A DNA stretch of 64,000 bases from Proteus alimentorum. GTDB lineage: Bacteria; Pseudomonadota; Gammaproteobacteria; Enterobacterales; Enterobacteriaceae. Shown one piece after another: positions 18,850 to 27,316 of this stretch. Each line of letters starts with the position of its first letter. The first letter of the stretch is position 1. Location of the stretch: NCBI RefSeq assembly GCF_002607735.1, contig NZ_NBVR01000031.1, forward strand, positions 310,001-374,000, given 5' to 3'. Both the position numbers and the translations under genes were made by a program. The notes under the pieces are model-generated. The model was not told where the DNA came from, did no database searches, and saw nothing but the letters and a program-made list of their open reading frames with translations.

Positions 18850-19500
18850 ATGGAAAGCACAACTGCACTTTTACGTCTTGATAAAATAAGTTATCGAGTC
18901 GAAAACAAAACTATCCTCGATGACATCAATTTTGAACTTCAACCTTCTGAATTTAAACTTATCACAGGCCCTTCAGGTTGTGGTAAAAGCACCTTACTCA
19001 AGATTGTCGCTTCTCTACTATCACCCACCAGAGGTTCAATTTTCTTTGAAAATAAAGACTATTTAACGTTGTCCCCCGAAGAATATCGCCAACAGGTTTC
19101 TTATTGCACTCAAACACCGATGTTATTTGGTGAAACTGTTTACGATAACCTTAAATTTCCTTATTTCTTACGAAAACTCGCAGTGGATGATAAGAAACTG
19201 GCACAGGATTTGGATTATTTTTGTTTACCTGTATCCATTATGAAAAAAGGAATTAATGAACTTTCGGGCGGTGAAAAGCAGCGTATTTCACTGATAAGAA
19301 ATCTACAATTTATGCCAAAAATCTTATTACTTGATGAGATAACAAGTGCATTAGATGAAGATAATAAAACAAAAGTGAATGATGTTATTCACCACTACGT
19401 TAAAGATCAAAATCTTGCCGTGTTATGGGTCACTCACGATCAAAATGAAATAAAACATGCTGATGATGTGATCTTATTACCTTCTCACAATGATGCCTGA
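18850..19500 (+). CDS. fetA: Iron export ABC transporter ATP-binding subunit FetA
   Basis: ATPase of the FetAB iron exporter, which protects E. coli from iron overload and peroxide. From ATG 18850 (GGGATAAG upstream) the protein has 216 residues beginning MESTTALLRL; the frame could extend to 18814, but that start falls inside the Fur-like site. Walker A (GPSGCGKST) is near residue 40, the signature LSGGEKQRISLIRNLQFMP near 142, and Walker B LLLDE near 167. Near-identity to E. coli FetA through these blocks makes the call firm. fetB follows 38-56 bp on. Confidence 0.93.
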   Translation: MESTTALLRLDKISYRVENKTILDDINFELQPSEFKLITGPSGCGKSTLLKIVASLLSPTRGSIFFENKDYLTLSPEEYRQQVSYCTQTPMLFGETVYDNLKFPYFLRKLAVDDKKLAQDLDYFCLPVSIMKKGINELSGGEKQRISLIRNLQFMPKILLLDEITSALDEDNKTKVNDVIHHYVKDQNLAVLWVTHDQNEIKHADDVILLPSHNDA

Positions 19501-19556
19501 TTTTTTATTTCTTTATCAGTATCAGTCACCCTTTTGTTATGAGCGAACATAATATT

Positions 19557-20330
19557 ATGAACGAACATACGATAAGCAATGAATCTCTGATTTTTTCGCT
19601 TTTATTAGTTCTCGTGGCGATTTTTATTAGTCGCAAAGAAAAACTGGCTTTAGAAAAAGATATTATTTGGAGTACAGCAAGAGCCATTGTTCAACTCTTA
19701 ATTGTTGGCTATGTCTTGACCTATATTTTCCATGTTGACCATTTTATTCTCACCTTCTTAATGGTGTTATTTATCTGCTATAACGCAGCGCATAATGCCA
19801 AAAAGCGAAGCAAATACGTTAAAGATATTTTTCTGATCTCTTTTACTGCTATTACAACTGGGGCATTATTAACTTTAACGATTTTATTGCTCACCAGTTC
19901 AATTGCTTTTACACCCATTCAAATTATTCCTATTACGGGGATGATTGCCGGTAATGCAATGATAGCAACAGGGCTTTGTTATAATAATTTAGGTCAACGT
20001 TTTCAAAATCAACAACAACAATTACAAGAGATGTTAAGCCTTGGTGCGACACCTAAATTAGCCTCAATGAGTATTATTCGAGATAGCATTAAATCTTCAT
20101 TAATTCCAACCGTTGATGCAGCAAAAACTGTGGGTATTGTGAGTTTACCGGGCATGATGTCAGGACTTATTTTTGCCGGTGTTGATCCATTACAAGCCGT
20201 TAAATATCAAATTATGGTGACATTTATGTTGATGGCAACAGCCAGTATTTCAACCATTATTGCTTGCTATTTAACCTATAAAAAGTTTTTTAATCAGCGC
20301 CACCAGCTGATTAATTTTGAAAACCATTAA
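19557..20330 (+). CDS. fetB: Iron export ABC transporter permease FetB
   Basis: Membrane subunit of the FetAB iron exporter, about seven transmembrane helices. The ATG at 19557 (MNEHTISNES) matches the E. coli N-terminus; an in-frame ATG at 19539 would add six residues. Family blocks include SRKEKLALEKDIIW near residue 26 and TVDAAKTVGIVSLPGMMSGL near 185-205. Partner of the upstream fetA. A perfect terminator follows 23 bases after the stop. Confidence 0.92.
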   Translation: MNEHTISNESLIFSLLLVLVAIFISRKEKLALEKDIIWSTARAIVQLLIVGYVLTYIFHVDHFILTFLMVLFICYNAAHNAKKRSKYVKDIFLISFTAITTGALLTLTILLLTSSIAFTPIQIIPITGMIAGNAMIATGLCYNNLGQRFQNQQQQLQEMLSLGATPKLASMSIIRDSIKSSLIPTVDAAKTVGIVSLPGMMSGLIFAGVDPLQAVKYQIMVTFMLMATASISTIIACYLTYKKFFNQRHQLINFENH

Positions 20331-20352
20331 CTGTCGCTTTTTAACTATATTG

Positions 20353-20383
20353 AAAAGGTCACCCCACTGAGTGACCTTTTTTA
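20353..20383 (+). terminator. Intrinsic terminator of fetAB
   Basis: AAAAGGTCAC / GTGACCTTTT perfect 10-bp stem with an 8-base loop and a six-T exit run. Confidence 0.9.
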
Positions 20384-20641
20384 ATATTAAAGCGCTTTTC
20401 AATGACTGAATATGACTCAGAGTTTTACTACGAAACATGGCGGGAATGTTCACGACGCTAGAATACAAAAAGCCCCACATAAGCGAGGCATTTAATTGGT
20501 GAAATTCAAATTTCCCACCATAAGAATAATCACGGACTATATTTCCCATCTCGTCAATAGATTTTCTTTAAAAGATCGTTTTACGAATGGTTTTTTCTCT
20601 TATTAGTATCAAATCAAGAATTTTATATTATTAATATAATA
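20384..20641. other. Gene-free stretch, possible dispersed repeat
   Basis: Roughly 260 bp between fetB and the DUF6392-like gene. It contains an imperfect GCCCC/GAGGC hairpin at about 20467-20496 whose T-run lies on the minus-strand side, so it may end the DUF6392-like gene. A 92-codon minus-strand frame covers it but lacks a ribosome site and reads like non-coding DNA. No second copy exists in the window. Confidence 0.4.
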
Positions 20642-21118
20642 TCAACCGGTATAGTTGACATCCCATCGTTTCTCTAGACTTGCACGTAATTCAAAGGTAA
20701 GCGAAATCACCACATTCTCACCAACGTAAGGATATCTGGCGATAAAAATAACCTGATTATTATTGGGTAATTCAAAGACTTCTGCTTCACCTAAATGAAG
20801 TGACATCACAATTTTCTTTTTAGCAAAGCGGATCGGTTTTCCATAATGGGTATGTAACCACTCTTGTGTCATTAATGGCTGTAATCCGAAAGGAAGTGCA
20901 TGGGGAAAATGAAATTGATCTGTTTTTTTATCAAATAGCGTCAGTGTGATTTCACTTAAACCAACACCATACGGCTCAAAGTATAAGTGAAGAGATTCTT
21001 TTCTCATCGCCAAACTACCATTTTTAGGTTTGGACTTATAAGGAATTAAATTTTTATCGTAAACATCTTGATACTTTTTCCCTAATTGAGCAATCAGCCC
21101 AGCAATATCTATTGTCAT
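20642..21118 (-). CDS. DUF6392-like protein of unknown function
   Basis: 158-residue soluble protein without signal peptide or membrane segment. It opens MTIDIAGLIAQLGKKYQDVY with NLIPYKSKPKNG after it, and has a central LPFGLQPLMTQEWLHTHYGKP block. This pattern matches my recollection of DUF6392, whose members are sometimes labelled pyocin immunity proteins; I cannot verify that by search. No toxin or nuclease gene lies next to it, so if it is an immunity protein it is an orphan. It starts just after the terminator that follows ycgN and so needs its own promoter or read-through. Confidence 0.6.
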   Translation of the reverse strand: MTIDIAGLIAQLGKKYQDVYDKNLIPYKSKPKNGSLAMRKESLHLYFEPYGVGLSEITLTLFDKKTDQFHFPHALPFGLQPLMTQEWLHTHYGKPIRFAKKKIVMSLHLGEAEVFELPNNNQVIFIARYPYVGENVVISLTFELRASLEKRWDVNYTG

Positions 21119-21136
21119 TACTTAGATCCTTTAAAC

Positions 21137-21164
21137 AAAAAGCGCCTATAAAGGCGCTTTTTAA
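21137..21164 (-). terminator. Intrinsic terminator of the ycgN transcript
   Basis: AAAAAGCGCC / GGCGCTTTTT stem, symmetric with A- and T-runs on both sides, 16 bases after the ycgN stop and 19 bases before the start of the DUF6392-like gene. Confidence 0.85.
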
Positions 21165-21177
21165 TGAAAATAAGAAA

Positions 21178-21621
21178 TTAACCACGTCCCTTCGGACGAT
21201 TAAGAATATGATCTTCCCAATCTTCAACTTCAGTTTCTGGCACCGCAATATATCTGACAGAAATATTACCTTGGTGCATTTTTGCTTTATTACCAGCAAT
21301 AAGTGGATGCCAACTTTGTAACGTTTTGCCTTCTGCTAACAGGCGATACGCACATGTCATTGGTAACCACTCAAATGTCGGTAAATTATACCGTGTAAGC
21401 TTGATACAATCTGGCTCATAACGGAAACGATCTTCATAATTACTGCATTGACAAGTTTTAATATTTAGCTGATTACAAGCGACATTGGTAAAGTATATCT
21501 CGTCAGTATCATCATCCATTAACTTGTGTAAACAACACTGCCCACACCCGTCACAGAGCGATTCCCACTCATCATCACTCATTTCATCTAATGTTTTAGT
21601 CTGCCAAAAAGCCTGTGTCAT
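21178..21621 (-). CDS. ycgN: YcgN, UPF0260 cysteine-cluster protein
   Basis: 147-residue conserved protein of unknown function with a CxxxC-type cysteine cluster (CDGCGQCC near residue 23, then C49, and CQCSNY near 57), suggesting metal or iron-sulfur binding. The length and ends ([23 protein letters not shown]) match the UPF0260 family. It follows ycgM in the same direction with 36 bp between, the same neighbourhood as in E. coli. Confidence 0.92.
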   Translation of the reverse strand: MTQAFWQTKTLDEMSDDEWESLCDGCGQCCLHKLMDDDTDEIYFTNVACNQLNIKTCQCSNYEDRFRYEPDCIKLTRYNLPTFEWLPMTCAYRLLAEGKTLQSWHPLIAGNKAKMHQGNISVRYIAVPETEVEDWEDHILNRPKGRG

Positions 21622-21657
21622 CTCTACGTTATTACCTTATTGCTCATCTAATACAAA

Positions 21658-22314
21658 TTAAATAACCCGCGTTGTCAACTGATGTTCATTAACACTTAAT
21701 ACCAACATATCACCTGATTCTAGAGGACCAACACCTTCAGGTGTCCCCGTTAAAATCACATCACCAGGACGTAGAGTAAAAAAGCGAGACATATAGCTGA
21801 TAAGGGGTAAAACAGGGGTTAGCATATCATGACTGTTACCCTGCTGACGAATCTCGTCATTAACACGTAACATCAAATCCGCATTTTGCGGGTCACCAAA
21901 TGAATTGACAGGGATAAAACCAGATAATGGTGCAGAGCCATCAAACGCTTTACTTTTTTCCCATGGTTGCCCTGCTTTTTTCAATTTACCTTGTAAATCT
22001 CGTAATGTGAGATCAAGACCAATACCGAAACCCGCAATTGCACGATCAACTCTATCTTCATTAGCTTGCTTAAGTGGCTGACCGATAAGTACTGCTAATT
22101 CAATTTCGTGATGAACCGCCCCCATGTCTTTTGGGATAGCTATAGGTTGGCGAATATCACACATAGCTGTTTCTGGTTTGATAAAAATCACAGGCTCTTC
22201 TGAGCGAACGGATCCCATCTCTTTAATGTGATTTGCATAGTTACTGCCAACGCAAATCACTTTATTGACAGGAAAATCAAGTAACGCACCTTCCCAATCA
22301 CGATGTTGATACAT
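21658..22314 (-). CDS. ycgM: Fumarylacetoacetate hydrolase family protein YcgM
   Basis: 218-residue FAH-fold enzyme with sequence expected of an acylpyruvase or oxaloacetate-type hydrolase. Metal-binding acidic residues sit in HHEIELAVLIG (near residue 67) and GLDLTLRDLQ (near 99), and the family ending GDVILTGTPEGVGPL is near 182-196. Probable operon with ycgN downstream. The exact physiological substrate is not shown by sequence. Confidence 0.92.
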   Translation of the reverse strand: MYQHRDWEGALLDFPVNKVICVGSNYANHIKEMGSVRSEEPVIFIKPETAMCDIRQPIAIPKDMGAVHHEIELAVLIGQPLKQANEDRVDRAIAGFGIGLDLTLRDLQGKLKKAGQPWEKSKAFDGSAPLSGFIPVNSFGDPQNADLMLRVNDEIRQQGNSHDMLTPVLPLISYMSRFFTLRPGDVILTGTPEGVGPLESGDMLVLSVNEHQLTTRVI

Positions 22315-22367
22315 AATGTGTTCCTTTTAGGTAAATTGCTGTGTTTTATTTCACTGTAAAAACACGA

Positions 22368-23495
22368 TTAGTTCGCGTTAGGCAGTGAATTTATTTTATT
22401 AGCAACGCCATCAGCCATTGTGACAATGCTAAGGGCAAAAAAGTAAGAGCTGTTCCAATGCATAATCGTACGGAAGTTCTGTGTCACTAAATAGCTTCTG
22501 TGCAAATCATCATCAGGAATAATTAACCATACAGGCATAGCATCGTTCAATTGACTATTTACTGGTAATTGCACACCCAATGCTTTCCATTGAGCGACCG
22601 TTTTTTTCTGTTCGGTCTTAATGCCTTCAAGCTGTTGGTTAAAATCTACCGATAAAGTAACTTGTTCTCCCCAAGGAAGTCCACTTTTCCAACCTTCAGT
22701 CGCTAAATAGTTAGCAGCCGAAGCAAATGCGTCTTCTTGAGTATTCCAAATATCGATTTTCCCATCACCATTGCCATCGGCGGCATAAGTTAAGAAGGAG
22801 GATGGCATAAACTGAGTTTGTCCCATAGCGCCCGCCCAAGAGCCTTTGAGGCGCTGTCCTTGAGGGATATGCCCTTCTTCAATAATCTCTAATGCCGCCA
22901 TCAATTGACGCGCAAAGAGTTCTTCTCGACGTCCTTCAAACGCGAGCGTTGCCAGTGCAGAGACAACATCTTCTTTGCCTTGCACCTTACCAAAGCCACT
23001 CTCAAGCCCCCATAACGCAACAATATAGTTTGCAGGTACACCATATTTTTTGCTGATTTGTTCTAGGGTATCTTGATTCTCTTGATAAAGCTTAGCCCCT
23101 TGGTTTAATCGGCCATTGGTGACAATGCGAGGTAAATAAACATCGAGTGTGATTTTCTTTTCCGGCTGATTACGGTCTGATTTAATCACTCGTTCAATAA
23201 AATGTGCTTCTGAAAAAGCAAAATCTATTGTTTCTTGTTGATATCCCAATTGAGCTGCTTTCAATTTTAACGCTTCAACATAAGCAGGAAATTGTGCAGA
23301 AGTACGCGTTTCTTTAGGAAACGCTTGTTCTAATGATGCAACATTCACTTGTTTCCATCGAGCCGTTTTTTGTGTTTCAACTGCCGTTGCCTCTGGTGCA
23401 GTAATTTGCCTTTCAGCCAATTTTTGTTGGCCATTAGTACACGCAGATAACATTAAACCGGAAACAATCACAGCGATGAATGAATATTTGAACAT
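22368..23495 (-). CDS. MltB-like lytic murein transglycosylase lipoprotein
   Basis: 375-residue outer membrane lipoprotein (lipobox LSAC at residues 16-19) of the MltB-type family, which cleaves the glycan strands of peptidoglycan with 1,6-anhydro product formation. The catalytic Glu is in WGLESGFGKV near residue 165-170; the family block WAGAMGQTQFMPSSFLTYA near 219 and an EF-hand-like calcium loop DGNGDGKIDIW near 239 are present. There is no C-terminal peptidoglycan-binding domain. It lies between ycgL and ycgM in one transcription direction. Which MltB paralogue it is cannot be settled here. Confidence 0.88.
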   Translation of the reverse strand: MFKYSFIAVIVSGLMLSACTNGQQKLAERQITAPEATAVETQKTARWKQVNVASLEQAFPKETRTSAQFPAYVEALKLKAAQLGYQQETIDFAFSEAHFIERVIKSDRNQPEKKITLDVYLPRIVTNGRLNQGAKLYQENQDTLEQISKKYGVPANYIVALWGLESGFGKVQGKEDVVSALATLAFEGRREELFARQLMAALEIIEEGHIPQGQRLKGSWAGAMGQTQFMPSSFLTYAADGNGDGKIDIWNTQEDAFASAANYLATEGWKSGLPWGEQVTLSVDFNQQLEGIKTEQKKTVAQWKALGVQLPVNSQLNDAMPVWLIIPDDDLHRSYLVTQNFRTIMHWNSSYFFALSIVTMADGVANKINSLPNAN

Positions 23496-23519
23496 TTATG
23501 CTCCTTTTATCTCGATGAT

Positions 23520-23813
23520 TTATTCAGTTTTTTCTGATTTTTTTAATTCATCTAAATAAGCATTTAACATACTTTCGACAGGTGGTGGAACTTGTAAGTA
23601 AAAACCTTGCTCAACTAATGCTTTTTTGACTTTTTCAATGTCAGCATGCGCTAAACGCTGTCTATCCGCGAGATTAAGCAACATTGAAAACTGTGGTTCG
23701 CCAAAACTTTGTAATAATTCGTCCGGAATTCGAGAGAAATCATCCTTTTTTTCGATGTATAAATAAGTTTGATCACGTTTGGTACTACGGTAAATTGCAC
23801 AAATCATTTTCAT
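23520..23813 (-). CDS. ycgL: YcgL domain protein
   Basis: 97-residue conserved gamma-proteobacterial protein of unknown biochemical role. The YcgL domain fills almost the whole chain: [20 protein letters not shown] at the start and [14 protein letters not shown] near residue 71-84. It stands divergent from minCDE, as in E. coli, with 127 bp between the starts. An ATG at 23807 is an alternative start. Confidence 0.93.
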   Translation of the reverse strand: MKMICAIYRSTKRDQTYLYIEKKDDFSRIPDELLQSFGEPQFSMLLNLADRQRLAHADIEKVKKALVEQGFYLQVPPPVESMLNAYLDELKKSEKTE

Positions 23814-23940
23814 TAAACTCTAATTATTAAAATAAGCGACTTGCCTGAATATTTTAGTAAATATAACATGCTTATATACTTTCGTAATATCGTCTCTGGT
23901 TTTTTGTGCCAGATTATAAAAAATTTACTGAGTCAGATAG

Positions 23941-24642
23941 ATGTCAAACACGCCCATTGAGTTAAAAGGCAGTAATTTTACCCTTTCAGTACTCCATTTA
24001 AACGATGGAACACCGAAAGTTATTCGTCAGGCTATTTCAGAAAAAATTGCACAAGCGCCTCAATTTCTGAAAAATGCACCTGTGGTTATCAATGTCTCTG
24101 CTTTAGCAGATGAAAATATTGATTTTAAAAAACTGAGGCGAATTGTAGAAGATGCTGGCTTACGAGTCGTGGGAATTAGTGGTAGTTCAAACGCTCAACA
24201 GAAAGAAGCGATAATTGCCGCACAGTTACCTATCTTAAATGAAGGTAAAATAGTTAAGCCCAGCACTCAGGCAAATAACGATAAAACGAATGAAGCACCG
24301 GCAGTTGTTCGTCAAAAAACAAAAATCATCCATACACCTGTGCGTTCAGGTCAGCGCATTTATGCTCAAAATAGCGATTTAGTCGTTATTAGTAATGTGA
24401 GTGCAGGCGCTGAATTAATTGCAGATGGTAATGTTCATGTCTACGGTGTGTTGCGTGGACGTGTACTTGCAGGCGCATCGGGTGATAAAGAGAGCCATAT
24501 TTTTTGTACACATCTGTCTGCTGAACTTGTTTCTATTGCTGGTCAATATTGGCTAAGCGACCAAATTCCTACAGACTTTGTTGGTAAGTCAGTACAACTG
24601 AGTCTGCAAGAGAATGAATTAACAATCGAGAACTTAATTTAG
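23941..24642 (+). CDS. minC: Septum site-determining protein MinC
   Basis: Inhibitor of FtsZ ring assembly away from midcell. 233 residues: an N-terminal MinC domain (about 5-105), a linker, and a C-terminal beta-helix domain (about 128-228) containing the [20 protein letters not shown] and [21 protein letters not shown] blocks used to bind MinD and dimerise. First gene of minCDE, 22 bp before minD. Confidence 0.96.
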   Translation: MSNTPIELKGSNFTLSVLHLNDGTPKVIRQAISEKIAQAPQFLKNAPVVINVSALADENIDFKKLRRIVEDAGLRVVGISGSSNAQQKEAIIAAQLPILNEGKIVKPSTQANNDKTNEAPAVVRQKTKIIHTPVRSGQRIYAQNSDLVVISNVSAGAELIADGNVHVYGVLRGRVLAGASGDKESHIFCTHLSAELVSIAGQYWLSDQIPTDFVGKSVQLSLQENELTIENLI

Positions 24643-24664
24643 AGCATCGACAAGGAATCACTCC

Positions 24665-25477
24665 ATGGCACGCATTATTGTTGTTACGTCAGGTAAAGGT
24701 GGGGTTGGTAAAACAACTTCCAGCGCGGCCATTTCTACCGGCCTCGCTCAAAAAGGTCATAAGACGGTTGTTATCGACTTTGATATTGGGTTACGTAATT
24801 TAGACCTTATCATGGGTTGTGAACGTAGAGTTGTTTATGATTTTGTTAATGTTATTCAGGGTGATGCATCTTTAAATCAAGCTTTGATTAAAGATAAGCG
24901 CACAGAAAATCTGTTTATTCTCCCTGCTTCACAAACAAGAGATAAAGACGCTCTCACCCGTGATGGTGTCGAACAAGTGTTAGATGAACTCGATGAGATG
25001 GGTTTTGATTTTATTATTTGTGATTCTCCTGCGGGCATTGAAAGTGGTGCATTAATGGCCCTTTACTTCGCAGATGAAGCCATTATCACAACAAACCCTG
25101 AAGTATCATCTGTACGTGACTCCGACCGTATTTTAGGCATTCTTGCCTCAAAATCACGTCGTGCTGAACGCGGTGAAGATCCAATTAAAGAACATCTGCT
25201 ATTAACTCGTTATAATCCCGGTCGTGTTAGCCGTGGTGACATGTTAAGTATGGAAGATGTTCTTGAAATTCTATGCATTCCACTATTGGGTGTTATTCCA
25301 GAAGATCAATCTGTTTTACGTTCATCTAACCAAGGTGAACCTGTTATTTTAGATAGCGAATCTGATGCAGGTAAAGCCTATTCAGATACAGTAAATCGTT
25401 TGTTAGGTGAAGAACATCCATTCCGTTTTATTGAAGAAGAGAAAAAAGGCTTTCTGAAACGCCTTTTTGGGGGGTAA
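24665..25477 (+). CDS. minD: Septum site-determining protein MinD
   Basis: Membrane-cycling ATPase that recruits MinC to the poles. It has 270 residues, as in E. coli. The deviant Walker A GKGGVGKTT is at 10-18, Walker B-like FIICDSPAG near 117, and the C-terminal amphipathic membrane-targeting helix KKGFLKRLFGG at the end. Only three bases separate it from minE. A good ribosome site (AAGGA) precedes it. Confidence 0.98.
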   Translation: MARIIVVTSGKGGVGKTTSSAAISTGLAQKGHKTVVIDFDIGLRNLDLIMGCERRVVYDFVNVIQGDASLNQALIKDKRTENLFILPASQTRDKDALTRDGVEQVLDELDEMGFDFIICDSPAGIESGALMALYFADEAIITTNPEVSSVRDSDRILGILASKSRRAERGEDPIKEHLLLTRYNPGRVSRGDMLSMEDVLEILCIPLLGVIPEDQSVLRSSNQGEPVILDSESDAGKAYSDTVNRLLGEEHPFRFIEEEKKGFLKRLFGG

Positions 25478-25480
25478 AAG

Positions 25481-25750
25481 ATGGCTTTACTAGATTTTTT
25501 CCTGTCGCGTAAAAAGTCGACAGCTAATATTGCCAAGGAGCGCCTACAAATTATCGTAGCAGAACGCCGCCGTGGTGATAGCGAGCCAGCTTATTTACCT
25601 GATATGAAAAGGGATTTATTAGGTGTCATCTGTAAATATGTGCAGATAGATCCAGAGATGCTTTCTGTTCAATTTGAACAAAAAGGCGATGATATCTCTG
25701 TATTAGAGCTAAATGTGACTTTACCTGAGAGTGAAGAGCCTACAAAGTAA
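25481..25750 (+). CDS. minE: Cell division topological specificity factor MinE
   Basis: 89-residue MinD-activating protein that confines the division site to midcell. The N-terminal membrane-binding and MinD-binding part ([20 protein letters not shown]...[10 protein letters not shown]) and the C-terminal dimerisation domain are intact. Last gene of minCDE; a terminator follows after 32 bp. Confidence 0.97.
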   Translation: MALLDFFLSRKKSTANIAKERLQIIVAERRRGDSEPAYLPDMKRDLLGVICKYVQIDPEMLSVQFEQKGDDISVLELNVTLPESEEPTK

Positions 25751-25782
25751 ATCATATTTTACGCTTTATATAAGTCATTATT

Positions 25783-25831
25783 CACAGAGCCAGCCATGAA
25801 CTATAATTAATTTGATTGGCTCTGTGTTTAA
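25783..25831 (+). terminator. Terminator-like hairpin after minE
   Basis: CACAGAGCCA / TGGCTCTGTG perfect 10-bp stem with a 24-base loop, followed by TTTAATT. The loop is long and the T-run weak, but the position suits the end of minCDE. Confidence 0.65.
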
Positions 25832-25993
25832 TTATATACATATTGAGAACACCTGAATGCGCAAATAGCGCTATATCTCGTTGCTATTTTAATCATTGGT
25901 GATAAGTCAAAGGAGGCATGTTATTTCGCAATAACATCTCTATTTCCTAAACCTATTTATGCGCTCACCTTTTCTCGGTGTTTTTTCTTGTGC
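25832..25993. other. Gap downstream of minCDE with an SD-led mini-ORF
   Basis: No gene of normal size. A very strong AGGAGG at 25911-25916 directly abuts an ATG at 25918 followed by ten codons (MLFRNNISIS) and TAA; the spacing is too short for efficient use. The ATG sits in a perfect hairpin (ATGTTATT, TCGC, AATAACAT, 25918-25937). A short CACC/GGTG stem with six T follows at about 25970-25988. This could be a small RNA or a relic. Confidence 0.35.
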
Positions 25994-26025
25994 AAAAAAT
26001 AAGAGCCTCAAAAGAGACTCCTATT
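25994..26025 (-). terminator. Intrinsic terminator of rnd
   Basis: On the minus strand a 12-bp stem (AATAGGAGTCTC / GAGGCTCTTATT, two G-T pairs, TTTT loop) runs into TTTT, about 75 bp after the rnd stop. Confidence 0.8.
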
Positions 26026-26098
26026 TGTTATTGTTTATTAAACTAACAATCCATCTTATTTTGAATATTAGGGATTAGAAAATAAATACTTAATAAGA

Positions 26099-27217
26099 CT
26101 ATGGATATTGCGCCAAAATTTCTGTCACTTTCTCTTCTAATAATGCTTTACGCCAGCGCGAAATTAATTCAGGTTGCCCTTTTTTTATTTTCCAGTGAAC
26201 GCTCAATAATTGGTTAATCTGTCTTCTTGACGCTAACAACTCAGGGTTGTAGCGCTTATCTTCACTAATTTCTTGAATAACCGCTTTAATCGCTTTAAAT
26301 GCTTTTTTGTAGTTTGGTTGCTCAATTAAATTGCTAATAGGCTCTGGGCAATCTTCATCTTTAATTTCTTTAGCTTTAACAACAAAATCTAATAAACGAC
26401 GGCCATGACAACGGATTTCTTGACCTGAAAGCGACAGTGCATCTAGCTCTGCTAATGATGAAGGGAGATAGCGAGCAACAGACCATAAATGTTCTTCTCT
26501 TACAACGAAGTTTAATGCCATATCACGAGATTTAGCTTGATTTAAACGCCATTGAGCAAGCATTTGCAAGCATGCTAGCTGTTGACCTTTTAATTGCCAT
26601 GCATTGCTTATGTCACGATAGGCAAGCTCTGGTACAACCGTTTCTTGCCGACGCTCTGCAATCATTTTGCATTCATCTGCAATAGCATCCATATAGCCTG
26701 CTTCTTCCGCTTCTTTAATTAATTTTTCAGCTAAAGGTAGCAAATAGAAAACATCACCACTGGCATATTGGCACTGTTTTTCAGTTAAAGGACGTGCTAA
26801 CCAATCTGTTCGAGATTCACTTTTATCTAGTACAACATTTTCATATTTCTCAACTAATGTCGCAAAGCCACAAGAGATAGGATGACCTAAGAATGCAGCA
26901 ACCACTTGAGTGTCAATCATAGGTGTTGGAACACAACCAAACTGGTGAGAAAAGACTTCGAGATCTTCACTTCCAGCATGGAGAAACTTCATAATGCTTG
27001 GGTTTGTTAATAGCTCAACAAAAGGAGCCCAATCCTTAATTGCTAACGGATCAATAAGAGAGATCTGTTTACCGTCATACATCTGAATCAAACCAAGATG
27101 TGGATAATAGGTACGTATGCGGACAAACTCTGTATCTAAAGCAATTTGTGAAACCTCTGAAGCGGCTTTACAGGCGGTATCTAGTGCAGTGTCTGTCGTA
27201 ATCAATTGATAATTCAA
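26099..27217 (-). CDS. rnd: Ribonuclease D
   Basis: 3'-5' exoribonuclease for tRNA and small RNA maturation. 372 residues. The exonuclease domain carries the DEDDy residues: D28 and E30 in ALDTEF, D85 in AGSEDLE, and Y151 with D155 in YASGDVF. An HRDC domain follows at about 210-290. The start codon is TTG at 27217, giving MNYQLITTD; E. coli rnd is also known to initiate at UUG. A GC-rich hairpin with a T-run lies 47 bp upstream and is also the fadD terminator. Conserved order rnd-fadD-yeaY-tsaB-yoaA. Confidence 0.95.
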   Translation of the reverse strand: MNYQLITTDTALDTACKAASEVSQIALDTEFVRIRTYYPHLGLIQMYDGKQISLIDPLAIKDWAPFVELLTNPSIMKFLHAGSEDLEVFSHQFGCVPTPMIDTQVVAAFLGHPISCGFATLVEKYENVVLDKSESRTDWLARPLTEKQCQYASGDVFYLLPLAEKLIKEAEEAGYMDAIADECKMIAERRQETVVPELAYRDISNAWQLKGQQLACLQMLAQWRLNQAKSRDMALNFVVREEHLWSVARYLPSSLAELDALSLSGQEIRCHGRRLLDFVVKAKEIKDEDCPEPISNLIEQPNYKKAFKAIKAVIQEISEDKRYNPELLASRRQINQLLSVHWKIKKGQPELISRWRKALLEEKVTEILAQYP

Positions 27218-27263
27218 AACAGGTTTCTCTTGTTTTTATGTCTAATGACTTTTTTATGTAATC

Positions 27264-27288
27264 ACAAAAACGCCGGTATAAACCGGCG
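27264..27288 (-). terminator. fadD terminator / rnd leader hairpin
   Basis: Minus strand CGCCGGT, TTAT, ACCGGCG followed by five T. It ends the fadD message and, if transcription reads through, forms a stem-loop plus U-tract in the rnd leader. Confidence 0.85.
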
Positions 27289-27316
27289 AAATTGAAAAAG
27301 GTTATTGTGTGTTGTA

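Noticed and set aside
20271-20549. 92-codon minus-strand ORF after fetB
   Set aside because: It overlaps the fetB 3' end and the fetAB terminator and lacks a ribosome site; better read as non-coding or a repeat.
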